A stretch of 54,294 bases of DNA from Flavobacteriaceae bacterium (GTDB lineage Bacteria; Bacteroidota; Bacteroidia; Flavobacteriales; Flavobacteriaceae): the NCBI GenBank assembly GCA_027073495.1, contig JALSVQ010000072.1:1-54294 (forward strand), given 5' to 3'. Shown piece by piece: positions 8,615 through 17,113 of this stretch (the first letter of the stretch is position 1; each line of letters opens with the position of its first letter). Below the pieces are notes generated by a model that was not told the DNA's origin, ran no database searches, and saw only the letters and a program-made list of their open reading frames with translations. The position numbers were made by a program, and so were the translations under genes.

Positions 8615-9196
8615 TTATTTTGTTTTCTTCACATATTGAGTCAATATAACAATATGTTGTCCATCAACGCGTCCTTCTATATGCTCTGCATTATCGTGAA
8701 CCAAAGAAATACGATGTACAGCAGCACCTCTTTTAGCAGTAAATCCACCACCTTTTACTTTAAGATCTTGAATAAGTACTACAGAATCTCCATTTTCAAG
8801 AATATTTCCATTGCAATCTTTGTGAATAATTAACTCCGAAGCCTCTTTGCCATCGCCTGCAGCTTCGGCCCATTGTAATCTATCATCTTCAAAATAAAGC
8901 ATATCTAATAAATCTTGTGGCCATCCTTCGTTACGTAAACGTGTTAGCATACGCCAAGCTAATACTTGTACGCCAGGTACTTCACTCCACATACTATCGT
9001 TTAAACAACGCCAATGGTTTGCATCCATAGTATCAGGATTTTCTATTTGGTTAAGGCAAGTAGCACAAACGACCACTTTAGAATCATCACCTATAGCTGG
9101 AGCATGAGATACTTGATGAACACTTAAATCTTTAGTGTCAGCACATAGTTCACATTTATTTTTACTTCTTTCTTGTAATTCTTTTGTTATACTCAT
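8615..9196 (-). CDS. PhnA/YjdM-family zinc-ribbon protein
   Basis: The 193-residue protein starts with a zinc-ribbon-like region with paired cysteines C15/C18 and C44/C47. It ends with the PhnA domain (about 120-190: DGNxxxxGDSV-type strand, LKVKGG, and IEGRVDG). The family was named after the E. coli phosphonate locus, but YjdM is not needed for phosphonate breakdown and its role is unclear. The length exceeds the about 110 residues of E. coli YjdM because of the extra N-terminal zinc region, as is common in Bacteroidota. It is monocistronic, with a -7 box at 9220-9227. Confidence 0.82.
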   Translation of the reverse strand: MSITKELQERSKNKCELCADTKDLSVHQVSHAPAIGDDSKVVVCATCLNQIENPDTMDANHWRCLNDSMWSEVPGVQVLAWRMLTRLRNEGWPQDLLDMLYFEDDRLQWAEAAGDGKEASELIIHKDCNGNILENGDSVVLIQDLKVKGGGFTAKRGAAVHRISLVHDNAEHIEGRVDGQHIVILTQYVKKTK

Positions 9197-9219
9197 TTAT
9201 ATTATAATTTATAATTATG

Positions 9220-9227
9220 CAAATTTA
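9220..9227 (-). promoter_or_regulatory. -7 box (TAAATTTG) for the PhnA-like gene
   Basis: This is an exact TAnnTTTG match on the minus strand, 23 bases upstream of the ATG at 9196. Confidence 0.55.
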
Positions 9228-9246
9228 TTATAAAATAATTGCCCAC

Positions 9247-9282
9247 AAAAAAATAGTCATACAAATATTGTATGACTATTTT
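9247..9282 (-). terminator. Terminator for pafA
   Basis: A perfect 15-bp inverted repeat (9250-9264 with 9268-9282) has a 3-base loop. On the minus strand it runs into a run of eight T. It lies about 150 bases past the pafA stop, so the transcript has a long 3' tail. Confidence 0.7.
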
Positions 9283-9429
9283 AAGTTTAAATAAGTTTGT
9301 TTTTAGAGTAAAAAATTAAATGTTCTATTTTACACTGAAAATATATGTATATTATCAAAATAAATAAGTAATAATTCTTACATTAGTATTTATTAAGTTG
9401 TTTATCCATAACGAGATATAATACGAGTG

Positions 9430-11103
9430 TTATTTCAATACTTCCACTATTGGGTTTCCGGAACATCCACTAGGCGCTTCAATATCTAATATAGCAGCTA
9501 TGGTTGGTGCTATATCTGGGATCTCGACTTTACTAAATGTTTTGCCATGTGAAATGTGTTTTCCAAAAAATAGGAGTGGCACATGCGTGTCATAACCAAA
9601 ACCTGATCCATGAGTAGAGCCTTGACGTCCGTAACCACTGATATATGCAGGGTCAAGTATAATAACAACATCACCAGAGCGTTTTGGGTGATGCCCCATT
9701 TGTATTTTATGGATAATACCTTCAGTAAATGATGTACTATGTAGTTTCTCACCTGTTATACATTGATAAACGTGTGGTAATTGAGCTATTTCTCCTTGCA
9801 GATAGTTACTTACCTTTTTCTTTGATAAATGCGCTGCTTTTAGTGCTTTAGGGTTTAAAAACACTTGGTAATTCGATATATTAGCAATTAAGCTATCTAC
9901 ACCATATTTTTTATAAGCTATTTTTTTAATAGCTTTTTTCAATTTCTTTTGGTTGACATAACCAGCAGGAATTTTTTTAGATTCGAGATATGCAGGTACA
10001 CGCACACCACCGTGATCTGCTGTTAAAAATAACGTGTAATTACCTTTGCCTACTTGCTTGTCCAAATATGTTAATAAGTCTGCTATATCTTTATCTAAAC
10101 GAATATAGGTATCTTCTACTTCTTTAGAATCAACGCCAAAACGGTGCCCTACATAATCTGTAGCCGAAAAGCTGATAGCTAGAAAATCAGTAATAGTATC
10201 AGCTCCCAATTGTTCATTTGCGATAGCAAGCTTTGCAAAATCTTTGGTTAATGTATTTCCAAATGGTGTGGATTTTAAAAGACTATACCCTTCATTTTCT
10301 TTTGCTAATTCTTTTAAATCATAAGGAAAAGTAGGTGTTTGCAGTCCTTTAAAAGGTTTTTCATAGATGTTATTATCTTTAATTGACTCTGTGTACGTAT
10401 TGATGTCATATAAAGTATTCCACGTTTTGAGATATGCATCTACTTTTCTAGAATCATTGAATGCTGCAACCCATTTTGGCAATTCATTAATATAAAAAGT
10501 ACTTGAAATAAAACGCCCTTGGTCATTGCCATCAAACCAATAAGCAGCATTAGCCAAATGTCCTGCAGGCAATATTGAAGCTCTGTCTTTTAACGAAATA
10601 CCAATGACTTTTCCAGCAAAATTACTATCCAATCGTAGTTGATCGGTTATTGTGGTTGTCATTTCATTTTTAGGAGACATTTGCCCTGCTTTTGAACTCG
10701 AACCTACGGTTTTAACACTACTGTCATCGGTACAATAGATGTATTCCCCCGTTTCTTTATCATACCAATTATTACCAATAATACCATGATTAATAGGTGT
10801 TGCTCCTGTATAAATTGAAGTGTGTCCAGGTGCAGTATAGGTAGGAACATAGTTAAAATGTGTGTTTTTACAGCTAAATCCTTCTCGAACTAAGCGTTTA
10901 AAGCCTTTTTCTCCAAATTTATTATAAAATCGTGTGAGGTAGTCATAGCGCATTTGATCTACTACAATACCCACAACCAATTTGGGTCTTGTATTTAGAT
11001 TTTCTGTTTTGTTTGTCGTGTTTTTTACTGCAGATGCTACAGTTGTTGTCTTACACGATAGTATGCTAGTAAATAATATTAGAATATAGAATACTTTTTT
11101 CAT
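9430..11103 (-). CDS. pafA: PafA-type alkaline phosphatase (lipoprotein)
   Basis: The 557-residue protein is an alkaline-phosphatase-superfamily monoesterase of the PafA type, the phosphate-insensitive enzyme of Bacteroidota. The N-terminus is a lipoprotein signal with lipobox ILSC (Cys17). The metal site DQMRYDY starts at Asp49. The nucleophile is Thr90 in PTYTAPGHT. Asn111 and the pair Lys172/Arg174 (KDR) match the PafA substrate-binding residues Asn100 and Lys162/Arg164 by spacing from the nucleophile, which favours monoesterase over diesterase activity. TADHGG and the late GSTHGSGF supply further metal ligands. It should release phosphate from organic phosphoesters at the cell surface or periplasm. 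Confidence 0.9.
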   Translation of the reverse strand: MKKVFYILILFTSILSCKTTTVASAVKNTTNKTENLNTRPKLVVGIVVDQMRYDYLTRFYNKFGEKGFKRLVREGFSCKNTHFNYVPTYTAPGHTSIYTGATPINHGIIGNNWYDKETGEYIYCTDDSSVKTVGSSSKAGQMSPKNEMTTTITDQLRLDSNFAGKVIGISLKDRASILPAGHLANAAYWFDGNDQGRFISSTFYINELPKWVAAFNDSRKVDAYLKTWNTLYDINTYTESIKDNNIYEKPFKGLQTPTFPYDLKELAKENEGYSLLKSTPFGNTLTKDFAKLAIANEQLGADTITDFLAISFSATDYVGHRFGVDSKEVEDTYIRLDKDIADLLTYLDKQVGKGNYTLFLTADHGGVRVPAYLESKKIPAGYVNQKKLKKAIKKIAYKKYGVDSLIANISNYQVFLNPKALKAAHLSKKKVSNYLQGEIAQLPHVYQCITGEKLHSTSFTEGIIHKIQMGHHPKRSGDVVIILDPAYISGYGRQGSTHGSGFGYDTHVPLLFFGKHISHGKTFSKVEIPDIAPTIAAILDIEAPSGCSGNPIVEVLK

Positions 11104-11129
11104 GGGTATATATTTGTTTTATTGAAATT

Positions 11130-11137
11130 CAAAATTA
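11130..11137 (-). promoter_or_regulatory. -7 box (TAATTTTG) for pafA
   Basis: This is an exact minus-strand TAnnTTTG match, 26 bases upstream of the pafA ATG. Confidence 0.6.
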
Positions 11138-11171
11138 CGATATTCTCATCGCTTTTATGTAAATTAATTGA

Positions 11172-11179
11172 TAAATTTG
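11172..11179 (+). promoter_or_regulatory. -7 box (TAAATTTG) for the mlaEF operon
   Basis: This is an exact TAnnTTTG match 55 bases upstream of the TTG start at 11235, and divergent from the pafA promoter 34 bases away. Confidence 0.5.
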
Positions 11180-11234
11180 CTTATACTAATTATATTTTAA
11201 ATATTTTAGCAGAATAAATCAGACAGGAATAGAT

Positions 11235-11978
11235 TTGGTAAAATATATAGAAAATATAGGGCGTTATTTTATAATGCTTTCGCAAGTGTTTCGAAAACCT
11301 CAAAAGAAAAAAATATTTACACGTACATTTTGGCGTGAAATAGATGACTTGGTTTTGAGTTCATTTGGTATTGTAGCATTTATATCTTTTTTTGTTGGTG
11401 GTGTGGTTGTTATTCAAATGGCATTAAACCTTGAAAACCCATTGATACCACGCACTTTAATAGGTTATGCTACGCGAGAATCTTTAGTTTTAGAGTTCTC
11501 CCCAACTTTAATTTCTATTATATTAGCAGGAAAAGTAGGTTCGTATATCACTTCTAGTATAGGAGCTATGCGTGTAACAGAGCAAATTGATGCACTTGCA
11601 GTAATGGGAGTAAACTCATTGAATCATTTGGTATTGCCCAAAATAATAGCCACTGTTTTATTATACCCTTTTCTTATTATATTTAGCATGTTTTTAGGTA
11701 TAATAGGTGGCTATGTAGCAGGAAATTTAACAGGACTCGTTTCTTCTCAAGATTTTATAGATGGTATTCATAAATATGTTGTTAATTTTCATTTTTATTA
11801 TGCCTTAATCAAAACAGCTGTTTTTGCCTTTGTTATAGCAACTATCCCTGCATTTTATGGTTATTATGTAAAGGGAGGTTCATTAGAGGTTGGACGCGCA
11901 AGTACCAAAGCCGTAGTTTGGACAAGTGTTGTGATTATTTTACTCAACTATATATTAACCCAATTATTACTTAGTTAA
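11235..11978 (+). CDS. mlaE: MlaE-type ABC transporter permease
   Basis: The 247-residue permease has the MlaE/YrbE family pattern. An amphipathic N-terminus (IGRYFIMLSQVFRKP) is followed by about five or six membrane segments. The conserved RTLIGYATRESLVLEFSPTL and the GKVGSYITSSIGAMRVTEQ loop, which contacts the ATPase, are both present. Family members move phospholipids between the outer and inner membranes. The start is a TTG. Homologues usually begin just before the IGRY segment, which supports it over an internal Met. The ATPase gene follows 2 bases later. No MCE-domain MlaD gene is present in the window. Confidence 0.87.
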   Translation: MVKYIENIGRYFIMLSQVFRKPQKKKIFTRTFWREIDDLVLSSFGIVAFISFFVGGVVVIQMALNLENPLIPRTLIGYATRESLVLEFSPTLISIILAGKVGSYITSSIGAMRVTEQIDALAVMGVNSLNHLVLPKIIATVLLYPFLIIFSMFLGIIGGYVAGNLTGLVSSQDFIDGIHKYVVNFHFYYALIKTAVFAFVIATIPAFYGYYVKGGSLEVGRASTKAVVWTSVVIILLNYILTQLLLS

Positions 11979-11980
11979 TT

Positions 11981-12745
11981 ATGATAGTAGTAGAAGACAT
12001 ACATAAATCATTTGGCGAGCAGCACGTGCTAAAAGGTATTACTACAACCTTTGAAAAAGGAAAAACAAACCTTATCATTGGGCAAAGTGGCTCTGGAAAA
12101 ACCGTTTTTTTAAAATGTTTATTAGGTTTGCTTATACCAGAAGAAGGAACTATCAGTTTTGATGGACGAAAAACCCATGAACTAGATAAAAATGGACAAC
12201 GTCAGTTGCGATCTGAGATTGGCATGGTTTTTCAAGGTTCCGCTTTATTTGATTCGATGACTGTAGAAGAGAATGTAAAATTTCCGCTAGAAATGTTTAC
12301 AGATAAAACCGAAGAAGAAATTTTGGAACGTGTTAACTTTGTATTAAATCGTGTAAACTTAGCAGGTGCTAATGACAAATATCCATCAGAGATTTCTGGA
12401 GGAATGGCAAAGCGTGTAGCCATAGCACGTGCTATAGTCAATAAACCAAAGTATCTGTTTTGCGATGAACCGAACTCAGGTTTAGATCCTAAAACAGCTA
12501 CCGTTATTGATAATTTAATTCACGAGATAACAGTAGAATATGATATTACTACCGTTATCAATAGTCATGATATGAATTCAGTAATGGAAATAGGTGATAA
12601 AATAGTCTTTTTAAAACTTGGAGATAAAGCATGGGAAGGCTCAAAAGATACTATTTTTACTACAGAAAATGAGGCTATTGTTGATTTTGTATATTCATCA
12701 AACCTCTTTAAAAAAGTGCGCGAAGCACAACGAAAGGGTTTGTAA
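11981..12745 (+). CDS. mlaF: MlaF-type ABC transporter ATPase
   Basis: The 254-residue ATPase carries Walker A GQSGSGKT at 34-41, a Q loop (VFQGSALFD), the signature SGGMAKR near 138-144, Walker B YLFCDEP followed by NSGLDP, and the switch His in INSHDM. The signature ending in GGMAKR or GGMARR rather than GGQQQR is typical of MlaF. With the permease 2 bases upstream it should power phospholipid transport across the envelope. A 203-residue membrane protein follows 9 bases downstream and may belong to the same transcript. Confidence 0.9.
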   Translation: MIVVEDIHKSFGEQHVLKGITTTFEKGKTNLIIGQSGSGKTVFLKCLLGLLIPEEGTISFDGRKTHELDKNGQRQLRSEIGMVFQGSALFDSMTVEENVKFPLEMFTDKTEEEILERVNFVLNRVNLAGANDKYPSEISGGMAKRVAIARAIVNKPKYLFCDEPNSGLDPKTATVIDNLIHEITVEYDITTVINSHDMNSVMEIGDKIVFLKLGDKAWEGSKDTIFTTENEAIVDFVYSSNLFKKVREAQRKGL

Positions 12746-12754
12746 ATACAATTA

Positions 12755-13366
12755 ATGAATATTCTTGAAAAATATGATGATCAGTTTGCTTATTCAAGTG
12801 TGATATTTAATATTGCAATGGCCATACAAGCTTTTGTGCTTTGGTTTCACCCTACACTTGCTGATGCAGATAAAATTTATACGACTGCTTTACTAATAGT
12901 TTTTGAATTTTTTATGATTCATTCAGCTCCATTTATGTTATTCTTTCCTAAGAAAATATCATTATTTATTTTTTTTCCATTCTATGGGCTATTTGCATTG
13001 GCATTTAATGCATTGGCTGATGGAAATACAGTATTATATTTCTATTTGATAATTGTTTTTAACCGTATGCGCTTTGCTTTTTTTAATGGAGATAAGAACT
13101 TAAAAAGTAGAACAGGAACACTTTCTGTTATTGCTCTTGTTGTTTGGTTGCTAGGTATTTTTATTATTAATATGATTAAAAATTATTTACCAGTCTTTGG
13201 CTTGAGTGAAAATTTTCTTGAGCTTTCTGGTTATAGGGCTAAACATTCCATCGGAGTTTTTACAGATGACCCAAAGATGGCAATGGCACTTGCTATTATT
13301 TATTACTTTTTTTTAGCTATAGCAGAGTATAAACTGCTACGTTTATTTAAAAAACATCCATTATAA
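12755..13366 (+). CDS. Unknown membrane protein in the mlaEF operon
   Basis: The 203-residue product has about six hydrophobic segments (roughly 15-32, 42-60, 66-85, 88-105, 120-143 and 178-195) with short loops, one containing NGDKNLKSRTG. I recognise no family. It starts 9 bases after mlaF and has no promoter box of its own, so it is probably cotranscribed with the lipid transporter. Involvement in envelope lipid handling is only a guess from position. It ends 24 bases before the convergent YqaA-like gene, and I see no clear terminator between them. Confidence 0.65.
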   Translation: MNILEKYDDQFAYSSVIFNIAMAIQAFVLWFHPTLADADKIYTTALLIVFEFFMIHSAPFMLFFPKKISLFIFFPFYGLFALAFNALADGNTVLYFYLIIVFNRMRFAFFNGDKNLKSRTGTLSVIALVVWLLGIFIINMIKNYLPVFGLSENFLELSGYRAKHSIGVFTDDPKMAMALAIIYYFFLAIAEYKLLRLFKKHPL

Positions 13367-13389
13367 GAGCTTTTCAAATTAAATAAATT

Positions 13390-13857
13390 TTATTTCAGTA
13401 GTTCAATAATTCCCAAAGTACTTAGTGCAAGAAGTAAGTAACGTAAAAATTTACCTAAAGTCATCCAAAAAAAAGATGTTGTTTTATTCAATTTTACGAC
13501 ACCAGCAAGTCCAACTAAAACATCCCCCATAAGAGGAACCCAAGACAAAATGAGTATAAAAGCACCATATTTTTCTACTAACTGTAAGGCTTTACTATTG
13601 TTTTCAAAAACACTTTTTTCTTTTTTAATATCATAATATTTTCTGCCAAAATAACCCAGATAATAGGTGCTTACACCTCCAAGACTATTGCCTATTGTGG
13701 CAATGAGCACAGGTAGCCAAATGGTATTTTCTTGTTGTACTAAATAGATAAGATAAAACTCAGACGTACCAGGTAATAGTGTTGCTGCCAAAAAACTCCA
13801 AAAGAAGAGTAGGAGATAGCTGTAAAATAAAGTATTAATTATCAAGAGGGTAAACAA
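13390..13857 (-). CDS. YqaA-family (VTT/DedA-like) membrane protein
   Basis: The 155-residue membrane protein has the compact VTT/SNARE-associated pattern of the YqaA family: an amphipathic LPGTSEFYL segment, the glycine-rich IGNSLGGVSTYYLG helix, and a C-terminal WVPLMGDVLVGLAGV re-entrant-like loop. DedA and VTT proteins are linked to lipid scrambling or flippase functions, though the role of YqaA is not established. It lies one base downstream of mazG and is probably the last gene of the operon that starts at 17026. Confidence 0.8.
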   Translation of the reverse strand: MFTLLIINTLFYSYLLLFFWSFLAATLLPGTSEFYLIYLVQQENTIWLPVLIATIGNSLGGVSTYYLGYFGRKYYDIKKEKSVFENNSKALQLVEKYGAFILILSWVPLMGDVLVGLAGVVKLNKTTSFFWMTLGKFLRYLLLALSTLGIIELLK

Positions 13858-13858
13858 A

Positions 13859-14635
13859 CTACAAGGCTGTTTTTGCTTTGTTCCAAAGGCGTAGCATTTC
13901 TTCTAAGTCCATAGTACTCAATGATTGTTCGTTTTTTGAGGCTTCTTGCTCGATGTATTGAAAACGTTTTTTAAACTTTAAATTGGTTTTTTCTAATGCC
14001 GTTTCAGGGTTAATTTTTTGCATACGCGCATAGTTAATTAATGCAAAAAGCACATCGCCAAATTCAGCTTCCATTGCTGCTTGGTCTTGTTGTTCTTGAG
14101 CTTCATTAAATTCTTCTATTTCTTCTTGCACTTTTGCCCAAACTTGCTTATTATTTTCCCATTCAAAACCAATTCCAGCAGCTTTTTCTTGCATACGCAT
14201 AGCTTTGATCAACGCAGGCAATGAGTTAGGAACTCCGCCAAGTACCGAAGTATTTCCTTCTTTTAGTTTGAGTTTTTCCCAATTTTGTTTGACTTCTTCT
14301 TCAGAACTTACCGTTACATCACCATAAATATGCGGGTGACGATAAATCAATTTTTCTGAAATAGCATCAATAACATCTTTAAGGTCAAAAGCAGCTGTTT
14401 CAGAACCTATTTTAGCATAAAAAATAAGATGAAGTAATAGATCTCCGAGTTCTTTTTTTACCTCTTGTTTATCATCAGCAAGAATAGCATCAGCGAGTTC
14501 ATAGGTTTCTTCTATGGTCAAATGTCTAAGGCTTGCCATAGTTTGTTTTTTGTCCCAAGGGCATTTAGCTCGTAGCTCATCCATTATGTCTAGGAGCTTA
14601 GAAAAAGATGCTAATGTAGCTTCTCTACTATGCAT
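13859..14635 (-). CDS. mazG: Nucleoside triphosphate pyrophosphohydrolase MazG
   Basis: The 258-residue protein has two tandem MazG domains. The first contains CPWDKKQT and EETYELADAI with the metal-binding ExxE and ELGDLLLHL residues. The second contains EIEEFNEA and EFGDVLFALINY. Length and layout match E. coli MazG (263 residues). It hydrolyses NTPs and dNTPs to monophosphates and pyrophosphate, and can affect ppGpp or damaged nucleotides. The start overlaps the end of the DUF5606 gene by 8 bases, so the two are coupled. Confidence 0.95.
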   Translation of the reverse strand: MHSREATLASFSKLLDIMDELRAKCPWDKKQTMASLRHLTIEETYELADAILADDKQEVKKELGDLLLHLIFYAKIGSETAAFDLKDVIDAISEKLIYRHPHIYGDVTVSSEEEVKQNWEKLKLKEGNTSVLGGVPNSLPALIKAMRMQEKAAGIGFEWENNKQVWAKVQEEIEEFNEAQEQQDQAAMEAEFGDVLFALINYARMQKINPETALEKTNLKFKKRFQYIEQEASKNEQSLSTMDLEEMLRLWNKAKTAL

Positions 14636-15062
14636 TATCTGGAGCGGTTTCTTCTTCTTTTGGCATTACTACAGGTAGTAATTTTGCATTATGCAATATA
14701 GTATACCATTTTAATACTTTTTTGATTACTGAAGGATATACTTGATCTTCGTCAAATTCTGGAAGTACTTGTCTAAAATACGTTGATAAAGCTTTATTAT
14801 CGGCTTTTTTTGGACTGATAGATAGTTTGCCATCATTGTCTTTTTCAACTTCAAAAACAGCATTGAACACATGTCCTAATAATACTTCTTCACTATAGGT
14901 ATAAATAGCGATTCTATCTAAAGCACTTACTTCATGGCGCATCGTTGCAGTGATGCGTTTTCCATCAACTAAACTTTTGGCAATAAATCCTGTGCGTGTT
15001 TGTTTTTCAAGTTCGTATAAACCAGGTTTCCCTGTTATTGCTATTATTTTTTCTAAAATCAT
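14628..15062 (-). CDS. DUF5606 family protein
   Basis: The 144-residue protein shows the Bacteroidota-specific DUF5606 pattern. An N-terminal Sm-like segment (IIAITGKPGLYELEKQTR, SLVDGKR) is followed by a helical C-terminal part (LSTYFRQVLPEFDEDQVYPS, KKVLKWY), ending in an acidic tail. No signal peptide or membrane segment is visible, so it is cytosolic. Function is unknown. The family is often found beside deformylase and mazG in flavobacteria, as here, which suggests a link to translation or housekeeping. Confidence 0.85.
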   Translation of the reverse strand: MILEKIIAITGKPGLYELEKQTRTGFIAKSLVDGKRITATMRHEVSALDRIAIYTYSEEVLLGHVFNAVFEVEKDNDGKLSISPKKADNKALSTYFRQVLPEFDEDQVYPSVIKKVLKWYTILHNAKLLPVVMPKEEETAPDNA

Positions 15063-15071
15063 ATTGTTTTT

Positions 15072-15650
15072 TTATTTACGTGGAAATTTCATTTTATAAT
15101 CCACTTTTATTTTTCCTTTTGTTATTTTACTGAGTTTTCCTTTAATCAGACGTTTTTTTAATGAAGAAAGATGATCTGTAAAGACAATACCTTCTATATG
15201 GTCATATTCGTGTTGAATGACACGAGCGCGTAAACCATCAAATGTATCAGTATGTTTTGTCCAATTCTCATCGTAATATTCTATAGTTACAATAGGTTTA
15301 CGAGATACATCTTCACGAACGTCTGGAACACTTAGACAACCTTCGTTAAAAACCCATTCTTCGCCTTCTTCTTTTATGATTTTAGCATTGATAAATACCT
15401 TGCGAAAACCATTTAAGGCTTCTTGTTCTTCATCACTGAGTTCATCATCTTCTGAAAACGGAGTAGTGTCTATTACAAAAAGACGAATTGCTTTTCCTAC
15501 TTGAGGTGCTGCAAGACCAACGCCATACGAATTGTCCATTGTTTCAAACATGTTGGCAATAAAAATATCCAAATTTGGAAAATCTTTATCAATGTCTTTT
15601 CCTATTTTTCTCAATACAGGATCGCCGTAAGCTACTATTGGTAATATCAT
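15072..15650 (-). CDS. def: Peptide deformylase
   Basis: The 192-residue enzyme has all three deformylase motifs: GVGLAAPQ at 43-50, EGCLS at 103-107 with metal ligand Cys105, and HEYDH at 147-151 with ligands His147 and His151 and catalytic Glu148. It removes the formyl group from the N-terminal Met of new proteins. An acidic insertion (about 66-79) is common in Bacteroidota members. It sits in an operon with ruvX upstream (24-base spacer) and the DUF5606 gene downstream. Confidence 0.97.
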   Translation of the reverse strand: MILPIVAYGDPVLRKIGKDIDKDFPNLDIFIANMFETMDNSYGVGLAAPQVGKAIRLFVIDTTPFSEDDELSDEEQEALNGFRKVFINAKIIKEEGEEWVFNEGCLSVPDVREDVSRKPIVTIEYYDENWTKHTDTFDGLRARVIQHEYDHIEGIVFTDHLSSLKKRLIKGKLSKITKGKIKVDYKMKFPRK

Positions 15651-15674
15651 TTTTTCTTTAATTAGAATGCAAAA

Positions 15675-16082
15675 TTATTGATTTAAATAAGTTTGCAAAA
15701 TTATTGTAGCACTAATTTCGTCAATTAATGCTTTATTTTGTCTTTTTTTCTTCTTTAATCCACTACTTATCATTGTTTGGACTGCCATTTTTGAAGTAAA
15801 ACGTTCGTCAACACGAATTATTGGTATATTGGGAATTGTTTTTTTTAGTTCGACCAAAAATGGTTTTATAAAGGCTTCACTTTCGGAAGGTTGATTGTTC
15901 ATCTGTTTGGGTTCTCCAACTACAATCTCAGTTACATTTTCTTCTTTTATATACTTTTTTAGAAATGTTATTAGTTCATTAGTTGGAACTGTAGTGAGTC
16001 CGCTAGCAATGATTTTTAAATCATCGGTTACAGCAATTCCGCAGCGTTTTTGTCCATAATCTATAGCGAGTGCTTTTCCCAT
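15675..16082 (-). CDS. ruvX: Putative pre-16S rRNA nuclease / Holliday junction resolvase YqgF (RuvX)
   Basis: The 135-residue protein is a standard-length YqgF family RNase H-fold nuclease. The first acidic residue is Asp8 in DYGQKRCGIAVTD, the second acidic site is in VGEPKQMNN, and VRVDERFTS plus a final DEISA helix complete the active site. The family processes the 16S rRNA 5' end in E. coli and has also been proposed as a Holliday junction resolvase. Its ATG shares one base with the stop of the upstream GT2 gene (TAATG), indicating coupling. Confidence 0.93.
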   Translation of the reverse strand: MGKALAIDYGQKRCGIAVTDDLKIIASGLTTVPTNELITFLKKYIKEENVTEIVVGEPKQMNNQPSESEAFIKPFLVELKKTIPNIPIIRVDERFTSKMAVQTMISSGLKKKKRQNKALIDEISATIILQTYLNQ

Positions 16083-17026
16083 TATTTTTTTAATTTTCCT
16101 ACTATTTTATAATTCTGAAAACCCCAAAGTTGTTTGCCTACAAATGTGTTTTCAAACCAAGAAACAATACGATATTTTATTTTGTCTTGCGCATGTCCTG
16201 CACGAACTCCTGTATGACGGAGTTGGTCTGCCCAATGAAAATCTGCAATCCAATCTGCCATAGCTTCAGGATGTTCTTGGTCAAATTTATGTACTTTGTT
16301 AAGTGGTCCGTAGTCAAACAAATCACTTTGTTGTTGATTTTGTTGTTGTGAGTTACTACCAAAGTATGTGCGCTCATTACTGGTAGTTTTCTTTTTCATT
16401 AGATAAGGTGGTCTTACAAAACCATAATGAAATACTTCACAAGGGAGTTCTATTACATTGAGTTTTTCTCCAGCTTGCTGATGATAGGCTTCAAATGTAT
16501 AATCAAATGTTTCAAATTTACGAAAAGACTGTGCGTCTTTCCAAGAATGTATTTTTTTGTCATTACGGATAATACGTATTTCACGATCATACCAAAAATG
16601 ATTTAACTGATAATGCTCATAATCTCCCCAAAGATGTTTGTATTTGAATATAAAACCATCAACTTTTTTGTTGTCAAGATATTTTTGGCAAGCATTTTTA
16701 ATAGTCGGAAGCCATTTTTCGTGTATGGCTTCATCGCTTTGTAGGTAAAATAGCCAATCACCACTGCATGCTTCTTTAGCAAGGTCTGTCTGCTGTGCAA
16801 AAATAGTATTTGCAGGATATGACTCGGTATTCCATTCTGAATGTATAATCTTTATTTTATCCGAATTAATACTTTGTATCACTTCTTCGGTCTTATCATC
16901 TTCATCACCTTTCCCTATTACAACTACAAATTCATCTACTATTGGTAGTATAGAAAGTATCGATTGCTTAGCAGGAAAATATAATTTTGTAGCATTTTTT
17001 ACGAATGTAAATCCACTTATTGTCAT
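16082..17026 (-). CDS. GT2-family glycosyltransferase
   Basis: The 314-residue protein has a GT-A fold. An N-terminal strand GFTFVKNA is followed by SILPIVDEFVVVIGKGDEDDKT and by the nucleotide-binding/metal region WLFYLQSDEAIHE, where QSDE replaces the usual DxD. The middle part (KYKHLWGDYEHYQ, RIIRNDKKIHSW) resembles Bacteroidota transferases acting on lipid-linked or cell-surface sugars. There is no membrane segment. It is the first gene of the minus-strand operon leading to ruvX and def. Donor and acceptor are unknown. Confidence 0.82.
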   Translation of the reverse strand: MTISGFTFVKNATKLYFPAKQSILSILPIVDEFVVVIGKGDEDDKTEEVIQSINSDKIKIIHSEWNTESYPANTIFAQQTDLAKEACSGDWLFYLQSDEAIHEKWLPTIKNACQKYLDNKKVDGFIFKYKHLWGDYEHYQLNHFWYDREIRIIRNDKKIHSWKDAQSFRKFETFDYTFEAYHQQAGEKLNVIELPCEVFHYGFVRPPYLMKKKTTSNERTYFGSNSQQQNQQQSDLFDYGPLNKVHKFDQEHPEAMADWIADFHWADQLRHTGVRAGHAQDKIKYRIVSWFENTFVGKQLWGFQNYKIVGKLKK

Positions 17027-17049
17027 ATCGCTTTATATAAAGTTGACTG

Positions 17050-17057
17050 CAAAAATA
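17050..17057 (-). promoter_or_regulatory. -7 box (TATTTTTG) for the GT2-ruvX-def-mazG operon
   Basis: This is an exact minus-strand TAnnTTTG match 23 bases upstream of the GT2 start. It lies in an 87-base divergent intergenic region that also holds a plus-strand box. Confidence 0.55.
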
Positions 17058-17086
17058 CTAAATTTTTTTATCGTAGGCTTTTATCA

Positions 17087-17094
17087 TACCTTTG
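17087..17094 (+). promoter_or_regulatory. -7 box (TACCTTTG) for the GT4 operon
   Basis: This is an exact TAnnTTTG match 19 bases upstream of the ATG at 17114, and divergent from the box at 17050-17057. Confidence 0.6.
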
Positions 17095-17113
17095 TATTTA
17101 TTAAAAAAAAGCA

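Noticed and set aside
8600-8833. Plus-strand frame antisense to the PhnA-like gene
   Set aside because: It is a shadow of a well-supported minus-strand gene and contains the end of a terminator, with no recognisable product.
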